From Papaver somniferum (taxonomy: Eukaryota > Streptophyta > Magnoliopsida > Ranunculales > Papaveraceae), in contig NC_039362.1 of assembly GCF_003573695.1 (NCBI RefSeq), positions 10,856,489-10,920,488 on the forward strand: a stretch of 64,000 nt of DNA, in the 5' to 3' direction. Below the pieces are notes generated by a model that had not been told where the DNA came from, did no database searches, and worked only from the letters and a program-made list of their open reading frames with translations. Below, in pieces: positions 1 through 11,936 of this stretch. The position numbers and the translations under genes are program-made. Each line of letters opens with the position of its first letter. Within the stretch, counting starts at the first letter, position 1.

Positions 1-2
1 GT

Positions 3-1274
3 GAGAATGGTAGTCATTGGGACCATAATCAATCCTTTGAGGGTTGCGATCAATCTTTTATAAACCCTAATGACCATGCACACATGTACCAATCACCACA
101 ATTTGAACATGAAGAATTTTGTACTCCCATGAATTTAGACTCCACCACAGAAGCTTTCAGACTCAGTGAGCAAAACTTCGATAGATCTACATCACGAATT
201 CAGGCATATTTAGATCAGATTTTGCTTCACCTACAAAAGGAGGAAATTCATGAGGAAATGTATGTTGTCCCTAATGAAGTGTCTAGTCCCATTCATGTAA
301 ATGATGTTGAATATGAACCTAACTTAGAGGAACATGAATCGACTAATGACACCACCACTTTTAATGAGGACCAATATGCATGCTACCATGATGATGATTA
401 TGATGATATGTTAGAAGAACATGAAAATATTGTGGAACCTGTTGGTTCAATAACATATGGCTTCTCGCCCTCGACCTTCATGAATGTTGTTTTTTCTAAT
501 ACTCATTGTAATTCATATGATTTTGATATTGACATGGGATTCGTACAATTATTCTGTGAAGATGAGCATGACATAGGAATAGTTGAATCTTCTGTAGACA
601 CTAATGTTATTATGCATGAACATATAAGTGATGTGTCTGATTCTCTACCTAGGTCACATTGTGATATTTCCATTGAATTGCCGATGCATGAGGACAAATC
701 TGTTGATGATGTTGATGATTCTGAGTGTGAACTTGCTAATTTGATTGATGATTGTGAGCATGATGTGACATGTGTAGATGATTTAGGAGATTTTGATTTG
801 ATTGATAATGACGCACCTATTCTCCTACATGAGTCACAATCTGATGGCCTTCCACCCAACCTAGATTTGGTTTGTACCAATATTGTAAAACCAATTTTTC
901 TGAGAATGCCTAATCTAGGTTTGGAACTGTGTGCTTCCCAAGTCCTCTTGGACCATTTTGCATTTAAATATAATATCTTTGAGGAACCACAGTTGGAAAT
1001 TGCATGTTTGCCCGTCCATAGCAAAGTACACTTTGAGTTAGATCTTGTGCATGATGAACCCCCAAAGCTGCGCGATTTTGTTTTCAAAATTATATCTTCT
1101 GTAAAATCCAGGTTTGGGGGTAGCTCATTTGGTTTCACAGCTTCACGTGCTTTTCTTTCATGTGTGAAGTTGTTGAAACCGCTACACTTTGTCTTTTGGG
1201 TTGATCCTCAACTCTTTAGATTGTTAGTGTATGGTGAATTTTTTGTATATAATCCAGTAGATACAATTTCTTAA
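3..1274 (+). CDS. Accessory ORF of a Ty3-gypsy element, 5' end outside the window
   Basis: The frame is open from base 3 to a stop at 1272-1274; the first ATG in the window is at 84 but the frame is open upstream, so the start is probably off the window. The protein is very acidic and rich in Asp, Glu and His in its first 250 residues and more hydrophobic afterwards. I recognise no catalytic motif: no protease, reverse transcriptase or integrase signature. It lies in the sense direction upstream of a polypurine tract and a 3' LTR (2697-4726), which places it between pol and the LTR or in a non-autonomous element. Proteins of this composition occur as extra ORFs in plant Tat/Athila-like elements. 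Function unknown. Confidence 0.6.
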   Translation, partial: ENGSHWDHNQSFEGCDQSFINPNDHAHMYQSPQFEHEEFCTPMNLDSTTEAFRLSEQNFDRSTSRIQAYLDQILLHLQKEEIHEEMYVVPNEVSSPIHVNDVEYEPNLEEHESTNDTTTFNEDQYACYHDDDYDDMLEEHENIVEPVGSITYGFSPSTFMNVVFSNTHCNSYDFDIDMGFVQLFCEDEHDIGIVESSVDTNVIMHEHISDVSDSLPRSHCDISIELPMHEDKSVDDVDDSECELANLIDDCEHDVTCVDDLGDFDLIDNDAPILLHESQSDGLPPNLDLVCTNIVKPIFLRMPNLGLELCASQVLLDHFAFKYNIFEEPQLEIACLPVHSKVHFELDLVHDEPPKLRDFVFKIISSVKSRFGGSSFGFTASRAFLSCVKLLKPLHFVFWVDPQLFRLLVYGEFFVYNPVDTIS

Positions 1275-1480
1275 AACCCTTTTTGTTCCTTTTGTATATA
1301 TTTTGCTAATCCAATATGATCTCGGCTGAATATGTTGGATTTTGCCTTGAATAACGGAGTTCTAATATGCTTTCGCCGAAATCGGGTATTCTCTCCTTTT
1401 CTCTACTCAACATGATCCTCTTCATATGTTGTATTATAATTTTGTTCATATTTTGAAACATTGAGGACAATGTTTAGTTT

Positions 1481-1492
1481 AGGTTTGGGGGT
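1481..1492 (+). other. Polypurine-tract-like block, internal copy
   Basis: A 12-base block identical to the one at 2682-2693 just before the 3' LTR, preceded in both places by a similar TTGAGGACAA-type stretch. Two such blocks in one element suggest an internal (central) tract or a duplicated 3' end. Confidence 0.5.
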
Positions 1493-1982
1493 GAAAAGTA
1501 GATACTTTGATTTGCCATAATTGAAAACGAACTCCTTCTTCTTTTGAAAAATTCCAAAAAAAATTGAAAAATCAAAATAAAAAATTAAAAAATTAAAAAA
1601 TCATAAAAATGGAGCTCATTTACCTTGAAATGTTGACTCTTGTGCAAATATGTAATTTTAGGAGTCTTAGTCTAGATATTTAGGCACCCTGATTCTAGCA
1701 CAATTCACATAGTGATAAGAAATTTGCACGCGCACGATCTACCAATACATGTATGGCCTCGATCTTCAAGGTGTTTGATAGGAAGTTACGATTGCCAATC
1801 ACTTTAGAATACTGAACGAAACTTGACTAGCTTGTTCTTTGGTTGGTTGGGATAGAAGGTGGAGGTTACATTAAGAAAGACAACCATCGAATTTAACTGG
1901 GTGCATCAAAAAGGGCTACCTCTTGCAAAGTGTCATGTAATTTTTTGTTTCCTTTTGTATTTGTATCAAAAGTTCTTTTGTT

Positions 1983-1983
<1 letters not shown>

Positions 1984-2038
<55 letters not shown>
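1984..2038 (+). repeat. Uninterrupted A homopolymer, about 55 bases
   Basis: A run of A from 1984 to 2038 between the accessory ORF and the 3' LTR. Reading frames through it give only lysine runs and are not genes. Its length is prone to assembly error. Confidence 0.9.
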
Positions 2039-2039
<1 letters not shown>

Positions 2040-2696
2040 GATGTATATATTCAAAAAAAAAATCAGAAAAATACAAAAAAATCAAGTATTTATCAATTCC
2101 ATCATCTCTTGTTCCAAAAATAAAAAGAGAATAGTCAATGTAAATAAGAGTCATGTAAATAGTCATTTTGTTGTTTCATTGTAATAAGCAAGGAGGGTGT
2201 ATGCCATTGATGTACAACGCGAGTAATTGTGAAATACCTCCAACTCATTCACAATTCTCGTAAAGTCCGGACAGCTAGCTAGATTTCGACCTTGGTTCTT
2301 AGCCTGAGAAACTATCTCTTGGTGATTAGTAGTCATAACTTCAGATCTTTCTTTACACATGTGTAGATACACTCTTATCACATGTCTTTTTTTGTTATCA
2401 GTGCTAGGATTGTGCCTTTGATAGCTAGATTGACATCTCCATTTTGCTGTGAGCTTAAACTGACTTGCACATGTCACATTTGATGGAATATGAGCTTATA
2501 TTTTGACCTAGAACTTTGTAGGTACGTTCTAAGCAAACCTTCACGAGACTTCACTCGTCCACTAGGGACACTTAGTGGTTTAAAAGGCTTAGTGCATACG
2601 CTAAATGCATTCGACAGACCAGCGACAGTGGTATAGGTAGGATTTCCTTAGTTTTGTTTTACTTGAGGACAAGTAAAATTCAGGTTTGGGGGTATT

Positions 2697-4726
2697 TGAT
2701 GAGTGCTAAAAAGTGCATATTTCTATATATTTTTCTTGGCATTTAACTCATCTTTTGTGCATTAATTCTACATTTTATCCCATATTCTGTATTTTCATTG
2801 TTTTCAAGAATAAATATTTTTCTTACTTAAATTTTGCATTTTTAGGTAATAAACGAAGTTCGGATGAGTCGCGGAGCGAAAAGAGCAGAAAAGTAGTGAA
2901 AAGCCGAGAAGAATTACGCAAGGAAGCCGCAAAGAATGGAGCGCACGTCCAAAAAGCTAGTAATGGGCTCAAGAAGGAAGAATTGTTCTTAAAGAAGATA
3001 TGGGCTTAGCATACCCAAGGCCCAAAACCCTTACCCAAACCCATTTTCTATATCCATACCCGCCTCCATCTTCAGCCGTCAGATTAGATTACATCTGAAT
3101 CCGATGGTCGCTTCACTATAGTGCATCAAAATCTAAAGTTCTTGTCAAACATCATAGTGCCTAAATTCTAAGCCTTCAGATTAGATTGCATTTGAATCCT
3201 ACGGTCGCTTCTTTGACTATGCATCAAATCTCAATACTTCCGTTTAACACCACAGTACCTAACTCCATCTTGCGCCGTCGGTTTCGTTGTATCTATGCAT
3301 CCGACGGTAGCTACAAGCTCCACTCCATCTCGCCGTCAGATTGTTCTATCAACTCCACATCCCACGGCCTAGCTTCGAAGATCATCCAACTTGATATCCC
3401 CGATCAACACTCTAACACCAAACCCTATACTACCCAAACAAACAGCCCCTTCCTTCTTTTCCATCGAACCCATCTTCCCCCACCTCACCTCTGCAGAACC
3501 ACTACTCCACTGTCACCACCTTCTCCATCATCGCCACCACTCCCTGACGCCACCAAACACCACCAAACCACTCTACCTTTTCCATAAAAGCAAAACCCAT
3601 CATTTTCCCCATCTTTCTAGCCTCCTACTTCATCAATCTCGCACCTTCCCTATCCCTGAAACCCTAGGTTAGAGATTGATGAATTAGGTGAAGCTAAAGA
3701 AGAAATTGAGGCGTGGGAATGAAGCAGTGAAGTCAGAGGAAGATTGGGTCGATATTGTGGGTAAGATTTGACCCATCAAAGTAGGTAAATTTCATAGCCC
3801 TAATTCACTGTTAAATTTGGGGATTTTTGGGAATTGTGTGTATGAACTAGAATTGTGTAAATTGGGTATAAATAGGATGATATGGTTTGTGTTGTAACCA
3901 TGCCCGGGCTAGCCGGTGCACCAAGATGTAGTAGTATATTTTGTTCATCATGTTCTAATTACTTTTACTAGGGTTGAGATGAAACCATTAATTTACTGCC
4001 AAGTTTGATTCATGTTTCTGATATTGTTCTTGTTGTGCTTTACTTGTTTAGGATAAATATAATCTGAGCTCTTCCTCATTTTACTATCACAGTGTATGTC
4101 ATGCATCCATTGTAGTTAGAATACTTCTGTGATGAATGTGCTGCAATTCATGCTTCATTTTCTGTTATTGATCCCTTGACTAATTGTGCCCTGAAAAGAC
4201 AGTTAGTGCTTTGGAAATATACCCTAATTGCGATTAGAATATCCATCTTAGGAAAGGTTTAATTATCTAAGTTATCAAATTGATCTGTGATTAGTTGTAC
4301 TGTGAGAAGACAGCTAATACTAGGGATTAGTTAATTGGCTTAGTTGATAATAATCCATCCATTGAGACCCTGGATAAACGGCAGACTTGCATCTTGTCCG
4401 GTGTCCATAAAAAGGGACAAGAACATTATTGAAACTGAACTGACTTAGCTGAGATTAGGTGGTGGATTCGACTGCCCTAGTGTCCTTTAATATGCATTCT
4501 TGTTTTCTATTTTGTGTTACATAACCAACATCTAGCCGTATCGGCAAACAAAACCCCCTATTTGTGTTACTTCTTGTTCTGAAATCAGTTGTAGTTAAAA
4601 CCATAGATTCAACTACACACACCAAGTCCCTGAGGACAAACCCCTTCTTACTCCACCTATCTACAACAACCTTGTATACTTGCAGGTGTAGTTGTAGGTT
4701 CTTTTAAAACCACACCAATACCTGCA
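2697..4726 (+). mobile_element. 3' LTR of a Ty3-gypsy (Tat/Athila-like) element
   Basis: The LTR begins with TG right after the tract at 2682-2693 and ends in CA at 4726, after a block (AACCTTGTATACTTGCAGG and following) that resembles the 3' end of plant Tat/Athila LTRs. The interior has no coding capacity. The 5' partner is outside the window, so no target duplication can be tested. Length about 2.03 kb. Both boundaries are inferred from motif and TG/CA ends. Confidence 0.6.
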
Positions 4727-5140
4727 TGATTTAGGATGATCTGTAAAGATCTTAATGAGTACCATGGATTTGATTAAAGCGGGGTGTGGCAGGACACTCT
4801 AATGGACTCACCTATGTGGATGTTGGAAGTGAGGCCGCTTCCTATGAGAATTTGAGATGATTCTCTAGAGACATTCATTAAGTCCGGGATTTAGCCCACG
4901 GCCAAAACGGGTACAACTGCAAGAGCTTGGCAGCTTTTCTTCGAGACATCAAGTGTGGTTGTTATTTCTGAATTGCATTCACTGTTGGAGGTTCAAGACA
5001 TTGTGTTCACCGCTACAACAAGCAGTTCCGGTAACCTCTCACTAAGTTAAGGTTCAATCTCTGGGACACCTTAGCCTAAATTTGATGTAATCTATTTTCT
5101 CGTAATTTTTTCGACATGTTTTATCATTCATGTGGGGTAC
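4727..5140 (+). mobile_element. Ty1-copia 3' region between pol and 3' LTR
   Basis: Non-coding stretch that matches, in inverted orientation, the copia element at 43260-43565. Shared blocks include a GGGGTGT(A/G)GCAG stretch, ACTCACCTAT, GAAGTG(A/G)GGCCGCTTCCTATGA and GAGCTTGGCAGC. It ends in the purine-rich CATGTGGGGTAC just before TGTTAGAAAA, the position of a polypurine tract. Confidence 0.65.
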
Positions 5141-6205
5141 TGTTAGAAAAAACGGGTTTTTTGTTTTAAAACCAAATATGCATGGACTATGTTTTTCTCC
5201 CTAGACCTATTGCCCACTAGTTGTTTTTTCTTTTGAATTGATAAAATAATAGTCCCACATAGACTAAAATCTAAAGAGTTTTAGACTTAAATACCATAGA
5301 ATTGGCTAAAGGGCATGGCCCTTTGGGTCAACACACTTTTGCGTGAGGGAGAATACCTAGACTAGGGCAAGGTTGCCTTTCCCGTACGTGCGGTGCTTCG
5401 CACCGAAGCACGCATCTCGTCGTCCGTCCGGTCGGGTGTGGGTGTGGGTTCACTAGATCCTATCTTTTTAATGAAAGTTTTCTTACGATTTTTTTTTTCT
5501 TATGAGTTTCCATACATGTAAAATAATCTTTTCTTGTCTTTTGTATCTGACACGCGTGCTTCTTTGTTGACTGATTTGTCTGCCACGCGTGTTTCTTTGT
5601 TGACTGACAAAAGCATACACTATTTTCTGTTCGCATTCTTCTCTTGGACAGACAAAAACTTTCACTTTACACAGTCTTCTAGTCAACATCTTTACATCCT
5701 TTTCTTTTACACAGTTTTCTGAGTGACTGTTTTCCTGACAAAGTGAGAATCTCTGTCCCTCTTTTGTCATACGCATGGGAATCTTATTCCATTATTTCTA
5801 ACGTCCAAATTTTTCTTGAACACTATATAAGAGAGGAGTTTTCAGCTCAATTACACACAACAGATAAACATCTCTTCTTCTGCTCCTTTGTTTTCTATAA
5901 ACAGTTACTACACAGTTTTCTCTGTTTTAAGTTTTGTTAATCATTGCTGCCAAGTTCTAAGGGTGTTCTCTTGTATGCTACAATGAGGAACGCTAACGAT
6001 AGTTGTATCCTGGAGGCATCTCGTCGACATGGCTATAGCATCTCTCTACAAGAGGATTAGCCGGCGAATATTGTCTTTAGGACAGCGTATATCATACGTG
6101 CCTCTATTATTCTGCGACAATTTGCTGCTGCATCAGAAATCAACCATTGGTTCTAGCTAAGTATTTTTCACAGTATTTTTTCAATTGTTGTCAATATTTC
6201 CAACA
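5141..6205 (+). mobile_element. Ty1-copia 3' LTR
   Basis: It starts TGTTAGAAAA and ends TTTCCAACA, with a polypurine-like tract immediately upstream. It carries the 'AGTCCCACAT' block and TATA-like region usual in plant copia LTRs, and no ORF of interest. The 5-bp flanks do not match (GGTAC versus CCTTT), as expected if this is the 3' end of a longer element whose 5' part is lost. Confidence 0.6.
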
Positions 6206-7664
6206 CCTTTTATATTCAGTTTATTTAATTTTTGACGAAACTCGCAAGGAACTCTTTGATGCCTTGATTTCTGCCATCTTTCAAGGTAATCTCAGCATAT
6301 CTCTCTCTCCTAAGAATTAGATTTTTGTTACATAAATTCTTTTTGCTTATGCAGAAGTGTTACATTGACTGCTAAGAAACGAATATATATGATTCTTGCA
6401 AACAAAAAAACCTTTGAAGTTTGTTTGAACTACTAGCAACTTCTATAAGTAAAATCAGGTGATTGTCATGATCTACGGATTACTAATACCTTCTCATTTG
6501 GATACATAGGTTTAATGAAAGTAATGCAATAACCAATAAGAATAATTCAATATGAAGAAACAAGGAACTAGAACAGAGCGAACAAGTAAGGCGAAACGGG
6601 AGTTTATGATCCATAAGTTGTTGTGTATTTAGCGGAAAAGACGAGAATATAATTACGACTACAATCTGTAGTTGAAGATGTTTCCATTCCACCGATTCCA
6701 TATGACCAAAGACGTTGTGAACTAGGTAATAAATTTTGCGGGGAGCTCCCTTGGTCGAAAATAATTCAGTGCAGACACAAAACCGGAAATGGAGAAGCTA
6801 ATAGAAAAGACGTTTTTACTAATCAAATTTTATTTCTCTTTTTGTAGTAGAGTTCTTATATATCGGCGAAGATTCACTCAGGTTGTTCCCAAAAATTATC
6901 AAAGTAAATGGTGAACGATGGACTCTGGGCATTGGAATTCCTACTGCTAAGATTGCTTTGAAGAGGGAATGGGTGGTATACGTACTTCAAAGCATCCAAA
7001 CTAAAATCTATTCACAAGAATACATCCTCTGAGATAATTCATCTGCAGCGATTGTATGTTGATCATGGCATTCCGATTACTCATCTACAGATAATAAATA
7101 TCCAGACGGAAACGCGGAAACATCTCACTGCAATGCCGCAGCGCATGAAAACAATGTGGCTCGATTAAGTTTGAGAAGTGGCATGAATTTAAACTAAGCT
7201 TCATAATAAAATGAGAAGCTTGTAATTGAAGAATATAAAGTAATATATTGGCTGATTAAATCTAAAATAGATGATAAGAATCCAGCGGTTAAGACCTGCG
7301 TGACAGCACGACTCATCTTTAAAATTAAAATGTCTAGGTTATAATAAAACTAATACTAAAGCTTATCTAATTTGTGTTGATGTACTTATTGTTTACAAGT
7401 CTTACAATCAGAATTGATTGGTTCTCTTCAATATATTGTATATATTTTTTTAACTAACCGGGTAACATGGGAGCTCGGAATATTGTTGGACAAAATCATT
7501 GTTGCAATGTGGTTTTTTTCCGCCTTTTAATCACCACAACAAGCTCAACATCCATAGCTTTGTTATATGTGCAACAATATGTAACAAATTTAATTGCTAT
7601 GAATGAAAATTAGATGACTTTAGCGAGTTTTGGTAAAAGAAATTTCAAACTCAACTCATCTGTG
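6206..7664. other. Intergenic, nothing recognised
   Basis: AT-rich, with stops in all frames. A short stretch near 6900-7030 on the plus strand reads as protein-like but matches no family I know. Confidence 0.4.
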
Positions 7665-7777
7665 AGAGCTAGCACTATGGTACACTCCATCCCTTCCTTA
7701 TCCCTCAAATGTAGGGAAGGGATGGCACTTGAAAGACAGTCACACTATGGTGCCCTCTCATCCCTTCCCTACATGAG

Positions 7778-7866
7778 ACGCGTACTCAGTACGCGTGTGA
7801 ATAGTCTAATGTACGCTTACAAGTCAACCAGTTGACTTGACCAACAAACGAGTACTCAGTACGCGT
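7778..7866. repeat. Left subterminal palindrome cluster of the Harbinger-like element
   Basis: ACGCGTACTCAGTACGCGT at 7778-7796 and a variant starting ACGAGTACTC at 7848-7866, with the near-palindrome AAGTCAACCAGTTGACTT between them. These are plausible binding sites for the element's own transposase or Myb-like protein. Confidence 0.7.
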
Positions 7867-8344
7867 TTCATAGGTTTAAGAAGACAAAACCAAGGTTCAG
7901 TCGACCATTTCTTCTTCTTCTCTTACTTTCATCCTCTCAAAACCCCTCTTACCTCCTTTCGATTTTCATGTTGATTCATTGCGATTCGATTGCTTAGATT
8001 AAAAGGGTTTGATGGTTACTACAAGGTGAAACAAATGCATTCTTCAATTTTGAATTTCAACCAACAAATCATCTAAAGGTGAGTGATTCTAATGTTAGGG
8101 TTCAAATTAATTTGATTTTGATTTTAATTTTGATAAAATTCTTGATATTAGGTTGGTTGGGTATGTAGTATGCAATTCAATAACGTTATTGAAACATATA
8201 TTAAGTGAAAAATCTATGATTATTTGTTGTGTGTCTTGATTTATGTTGAATGAAATGAATTAAACTACCATCTCAATGTAGACTTAATTTATGTATGGTA
8301 TACACAAATTGATAGTGTTTTTTTTTTGTGTGTTAAGGTGTATA

Positions 8345-9712
8345 ATGAGTCTAATGCGTTCTTATGTGAGAGCTAAATATGGAATCTATTTGGATTCCTC
8401 TAGTGATAGTGATGAAGAAGAGAAATCTTTGCTAATGTTTACACAATTATGTTTGGATGAACGATTGTGTATTATTAGACAACCCATACCAAGGGAGGTA
8501 CAAATACGTAGTGTAATAACGCGTGATCGAGTGTGGCATGATGCCAAAATGATGAATGATTATTTTACGCCTGGAACCGGTTATACCTTTAGAAAATTCA
8601 AACAACGTCTAGGCATGAGCGAAGACTTATTCGAGAAATTGTTAGGAAAATTGCTTGAAGTGGATCCGGAATGGGTTCAACGTCCGTATGCAACCGGTAC
8701 TATGGGGCATTCTCCGCATATGAAATTAGTTGCGGTGATGAAATATTTATGCAAAAGTACGCCAGCTGATAGTGTTGATGGTTACACTCGTATGGGTGCC
8801 ACCACAATATAAAAGTATCTAAAAAGATTTTGCCACACCATTTGCATGACTTTTGGAGCAAGATATTTTTGTGAACCCACTCCTGAAGATGTTCAGAGGT
8901 TACTAGCTGAGAATGCCGATCGAGGTTTGCCTGGAATGCTTGGTAGTGTTGATTGTATGCAATGGCCATGGAAGAATTGTCCCTTGCTTGGCAAGGAACT
9001 TATCGGGGGTAAAGATAAAGAGAGTAGTTTGGTATTAGAGGCAGTGGTATCATATGATTTGTGGTTTTGGCATTCCTTTTTTGGAATTCCGGGATCAAAC
9101 AACGATTTGAATGTGTTGGCATACTCACCCCTTTTTGATAACATGCTAAAGGGTGTAGCACCTCCATGCAATTATGTCATCAACGATCACCAATACAATA
9201 TGGGTTACTTCTTAGCCGATGGTATCTATCCAAAGTTGACTACAATTGTACAAGCTTTTTCTCAGACATTGGACATTCCATACTTTGTTAGGTTCAACAA
9301 GTATCAAATAGCTAAAAGAAAGGATGTCGAGCGTGCTTTTGGAGTGCTTCAGGGTAAATTCAGAATTGCCGGATCTCCTTGTAAGTATTGGCACCAATCT
9401 GACTTGAATCTAATTATGAAATGTTGTCTTATTTTACACAACATCATTATCGAGCATGAGCGTCGGGATAGGGATTGGGGCAGGGTTGTTCTTGTTCCAC
9501 TTTCGGAACCTACTGTTAACGGTCATGTATTTATGTCATCTCTGAAAAACCTAGAACAACATCTACAACTAAGAAATGATCTTGTCAACCACATTGCTGC
9601 GAGTCCTAGTAGAGGAGGCGCGACAGGGGACTTGTCTAGTTTGGAGGGTTCAGATATGGAATTCGTGGCACTTCCATCGCCAGAAGGAGATTATGGTGAT
9701 ACAGACTTATAA
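8345..9712 (+). pseudogene. Harbinger transposase (DDE), one in-frame stop
   Basis: A single frame of 456 codons is interrupted only by TAA at 8810-8812. The text continues in the same frame on the far side (KYLKRFCHT, typical of the family after its GATT-like turn), so this looks like one nonsense change rather than two genes. The catalytic triad is visible: Asp ~203 in GSVDCMQW, Asp ~254 in GSNNDLNVL and Glu ~329 in KDVERAFGVLQ. It belongs to the plant transposon protein/DDE_Tnp_4 group that cuts and pastes Harbinger elements. I chose ATG 8345 over the upstream 8291 because the first 18 residues are hydrophobic filler. A second ATG at 8846 could give a product containing all three acidic residues. 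Confidence 0.85.
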
Positions 9713-9717
9713 GAAGA

Positions 9718-10011
9718 ATGGTCCCAGGTCAAACCGAGGATGGAGCATTTGATTATTATGGGGATTATAATGATCAAGTTCCAGATGACTTTGAACATGC
9801 AGTTGAACATGTCTATGAAGACGTTCATGTGGGAGACGAATATGAACATGATGGAGATGAAGATGATGATTCAAGCGATGAGGAGGATTATGACGATGAT
9901 GAGGATTCAGAGGACGATGATGATGAGGATTTTGACGGTGACGATGAGGCTACGTACGATGATGCGAGTATGTATGATGAGGATGATGTTGATCCATATG
10001 ATGTATTTTAA
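9718..10011 (+). CDS. Acidic ORF just after the transposase
   Basis: 97 codons, starting five bases after the transposase stop in another frame. More than half of the residues are Asp or Glu, in long runs, with Tyr and His early on. It may be the former transposase C-terminus displaced by a frameshift, or low-complexity GAT/GAC repeat sequence that happens to stay open. No domain recognised. Confidence 0.35.
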   Translation: MVPGQTEDGAFDYYGDYNDQVPDDFEHAVEHVYEDVHVGDEYEHDGDEDDDSSDEEDYDDDEDSEDDDDEDFDGDDEATYDDASMYDEDDVDPYDVF

Positions 10012-10383
10012 TGTTTTTGTGTTATAAGATTTCAAATATTACATGCATATGTAATACCGGACTTTAATTTTTCGTTGGGATTCAATTATGTATGCAAATG
10101 TTTAAGGTTTATATTTGATGGCATATGGTTTAAATTATTTAAAAGTCTTTGTACAGTATATGGATATGTATACGTATCCATGAAATCTGTCTGAATAGTA
10201 TACGGATTAGTAAACTTATCCGTGAAATCCCTTTGTACAGTGTTCAGATAGGTATGTGCACCATGTATAAAGGATTCACATATTGTTTTTCAGATACGAA
10301 CATATTATTCTCTTCTACATATTCAAATTCTAAACGTTTATTTTTGTCTAAGTTATTATCTACAACACTTTTCTTTCTTAATT

Positions 10384-10886
10384 ATGGTCGGTTTAGCTCT
10401 AGCGGATGATGAATTGATAGTTACTTTATGGGTTGATGTTCATCTAGAGAATGAAGAAGAAGATGAACAACTAAATAATACAAATATTTTAGAGCAATTG
10501 ATACAAAGGTTGATTCTACATAACGGGAATCCTAATGAAATAACGGTTAAGTATCTAAAAAGAAGGTTGTTATCACTTCAGACGTGCAAGTATACATATC
10601 GACATAGAGAACCTTATATCTATGGAGGGCAGGAGTACGTTCGGAAATCGTAAGAAACTTACCGGTTACTTTTTGTGTATGTGTATTGAATTGTTGAATA
10701 ATTGGATTGTGAATTGATATTTTTTTGTCTTTTTTTGTAGGAGCATTCTGCTTTGGAGAGTTACGAGAAAAAGAAGGGGAAACCTTTTACATTTTTTAAT
10801 TGCTATGTGATTCTGAAAAACGGTTTCTCAAAGTATAACCCTTCCCCCTTTGAAGATTCATCTTCTGAATCATCAGATGAAGAATA
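10384..10886 (+). CDS. Small unknown protein of the Harbinger-like element, possibly two exons
   Basis: The first block runs from ATG 10384 for 89 codons to TAA at 10651-10653. The region 10741-10886 after an AG (TTTTTTGTAG) reads as a coherent second block ending in a Ser/Glu/Asp-rich tail and TAA. A GT-AG intron joining GTTCGG (after codon 85) to this AG keeps the frame, giving about 133 residues; the GTAAG at 10649 would not. The N-terminal half is acidic and leucine-rich. No domain recognised. The acidic C-terminus resembles that of the Myb-like partner protein in the same element. The splice model is inference. Confidence 0.45.
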
Positions 10887-11167
10887 AATAATTTAAATAA
10901 TGATAGGTTTTATGGGTATATCTCTCTGTAAAGCCTCACGAGACATAACTCGTCCAATATGGTCGTCTTTTGGTTTAAATGCTAGTTGCATATGCTTAAT
11001 GTAATCGTTAATCATATGAATATGAAAATAACTATTATTATTTATTGTAGAAGCATATTACATAATGTTCATCACATTTAAACTCCAACACACACATACT
11101 AATTATAAAAAAGCATATTACATCAATTGATATTCAACCTCTAGATTGAACTAAAACATAACAACAC

Positions 11168-11623
11168 TTATTCATACCATGCTACCGTTCCACACTCAAG
11201 GCATCTCCAGTAACGTTTTCCAAAGGTTTTCTTTGCACTTGACCGGTGCATTTCCATAAAGAAATAACAACCCTCAGTTTCACATGGAATCCCTTTGGTG
11301 CATTCAAACTCCACCTTTCCTTTTAGTTTCAAGTCTTGACAGAGTTCTTCAACTTTTTCTTGTTTGATTTCATCTTTCATTGCATCCTCCAAACATTGTG
11401 CTTCTCCCTGACATTTAGCATACTCACATTCCAAATACCTTATCTTCTCTGGTATCGACTCTTTAACCTTCCTAGTGCCGGTGCAACCTCGTTGTGGACA
11501 TTTTGTATATATCCATGGGCATTGAAGCAGACTATGATTATCCATGAAACAACATGGACAAACCTCTTTTGCTTCCACACATACTATCTGTTTTCCTTTT
11601 TTACTCGAACTGTTAGAATTCAT
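11168..11623 (-). CDS. Cys-rich protein with GRF-type zinc-finger-like C-terminus
   Basis: 151 codons from ATG 11623. The N-terminus has a basic Ser/Lys patch followed by CPCC, then paired Cys in C-P-W...C-P-Q-R-G-C, like a zinc knuckle. The C-terminus has C-E-T-E-G-C, then K-R-Y-W-R-C-L-E-C, spaced as in GRF zinc fingers found on nucleic-acid enzymes. The middle is charged and probably helical. It lies inside the Harbinger-like element, on the minus strand, divergent from the 11937 gene, with the 29-bp repeat block 11701-11845 between them. Such a protein may be captured cargo that binds DNA or RNA. The frame is intact. The GRF assignment is by pattern only. Confidence 0.6.
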   Translation of the reverse strand: MNSNSSSKKGKQIVCVEAKEVCPCCFMDNHSLLQCPWIYTKCPQRGCTGTRKVKESIPEKIRYLECEYAKCQGEAQCLEDAMKDEIKQEKVEELCQDLKLKGKVEFECTKGIPCETEGCYFFMEMHRSSAKKTFGKRYWRCLECGTVAWYE

Positions 11624-11700
11624 GATGAGGTTTATATTTGAGAATGAATTGAGATTGTTGTTGGTTAGAGAAAATGTTATATATTTATAAAAATAAATAT

Positions 11701-11845
11701 ATAGCCGTTAGACCCGACTTTTTAAAAATATGGCCGTTGGACACGACTTCTAAGAAATATGGCCGTTGGACCCGACTTTTTAAAAATATAGCCGTTGTAC
11801 TCGATCTTTTAGAAATATGGCCGTTGGGAATTAGTCATATATAAG
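11701..11845. promoter_or_regulatory. 29-bp tandem repeat in a divergent promoter region
   Basis: Five copies of a unit starting AT(A/G)GCCGTTGGACCCGACTTT begin at 11701, 11730, 11759, 11788 and 11817, exactly 29 bp apart. TATA-like TATATTTATAAAAATAAATA lies on the side of the Cys-rich gene, and ATATATAAGGAAG on the side of the 11937 gene. The same core occurs before the Myb-like gene at 13769-13813. Confidence 0.6.
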
Positions 11846-11936
11846 GAAGATATCCCGTTCTTCCTTGCAGCAAAAATCTACCAATTCTTTGCAGTATCAA
11901 TCTTTGAGGTTAAATTCAAAGCTAAACATCTATTGC

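Noticed and set aside
503..1138. 211-codon minus-strand frame opposite the first accessory ORF
   Set aside because: It is a shadow of the longer plus-strand frame; no family resemblance and Ser/Cys-rich composition typical of antisense text.
1859..2184. Frames of lysine or phenylalanine runs
   Set aside because: Products of the A homopolymer at 1984-2038, not genes.
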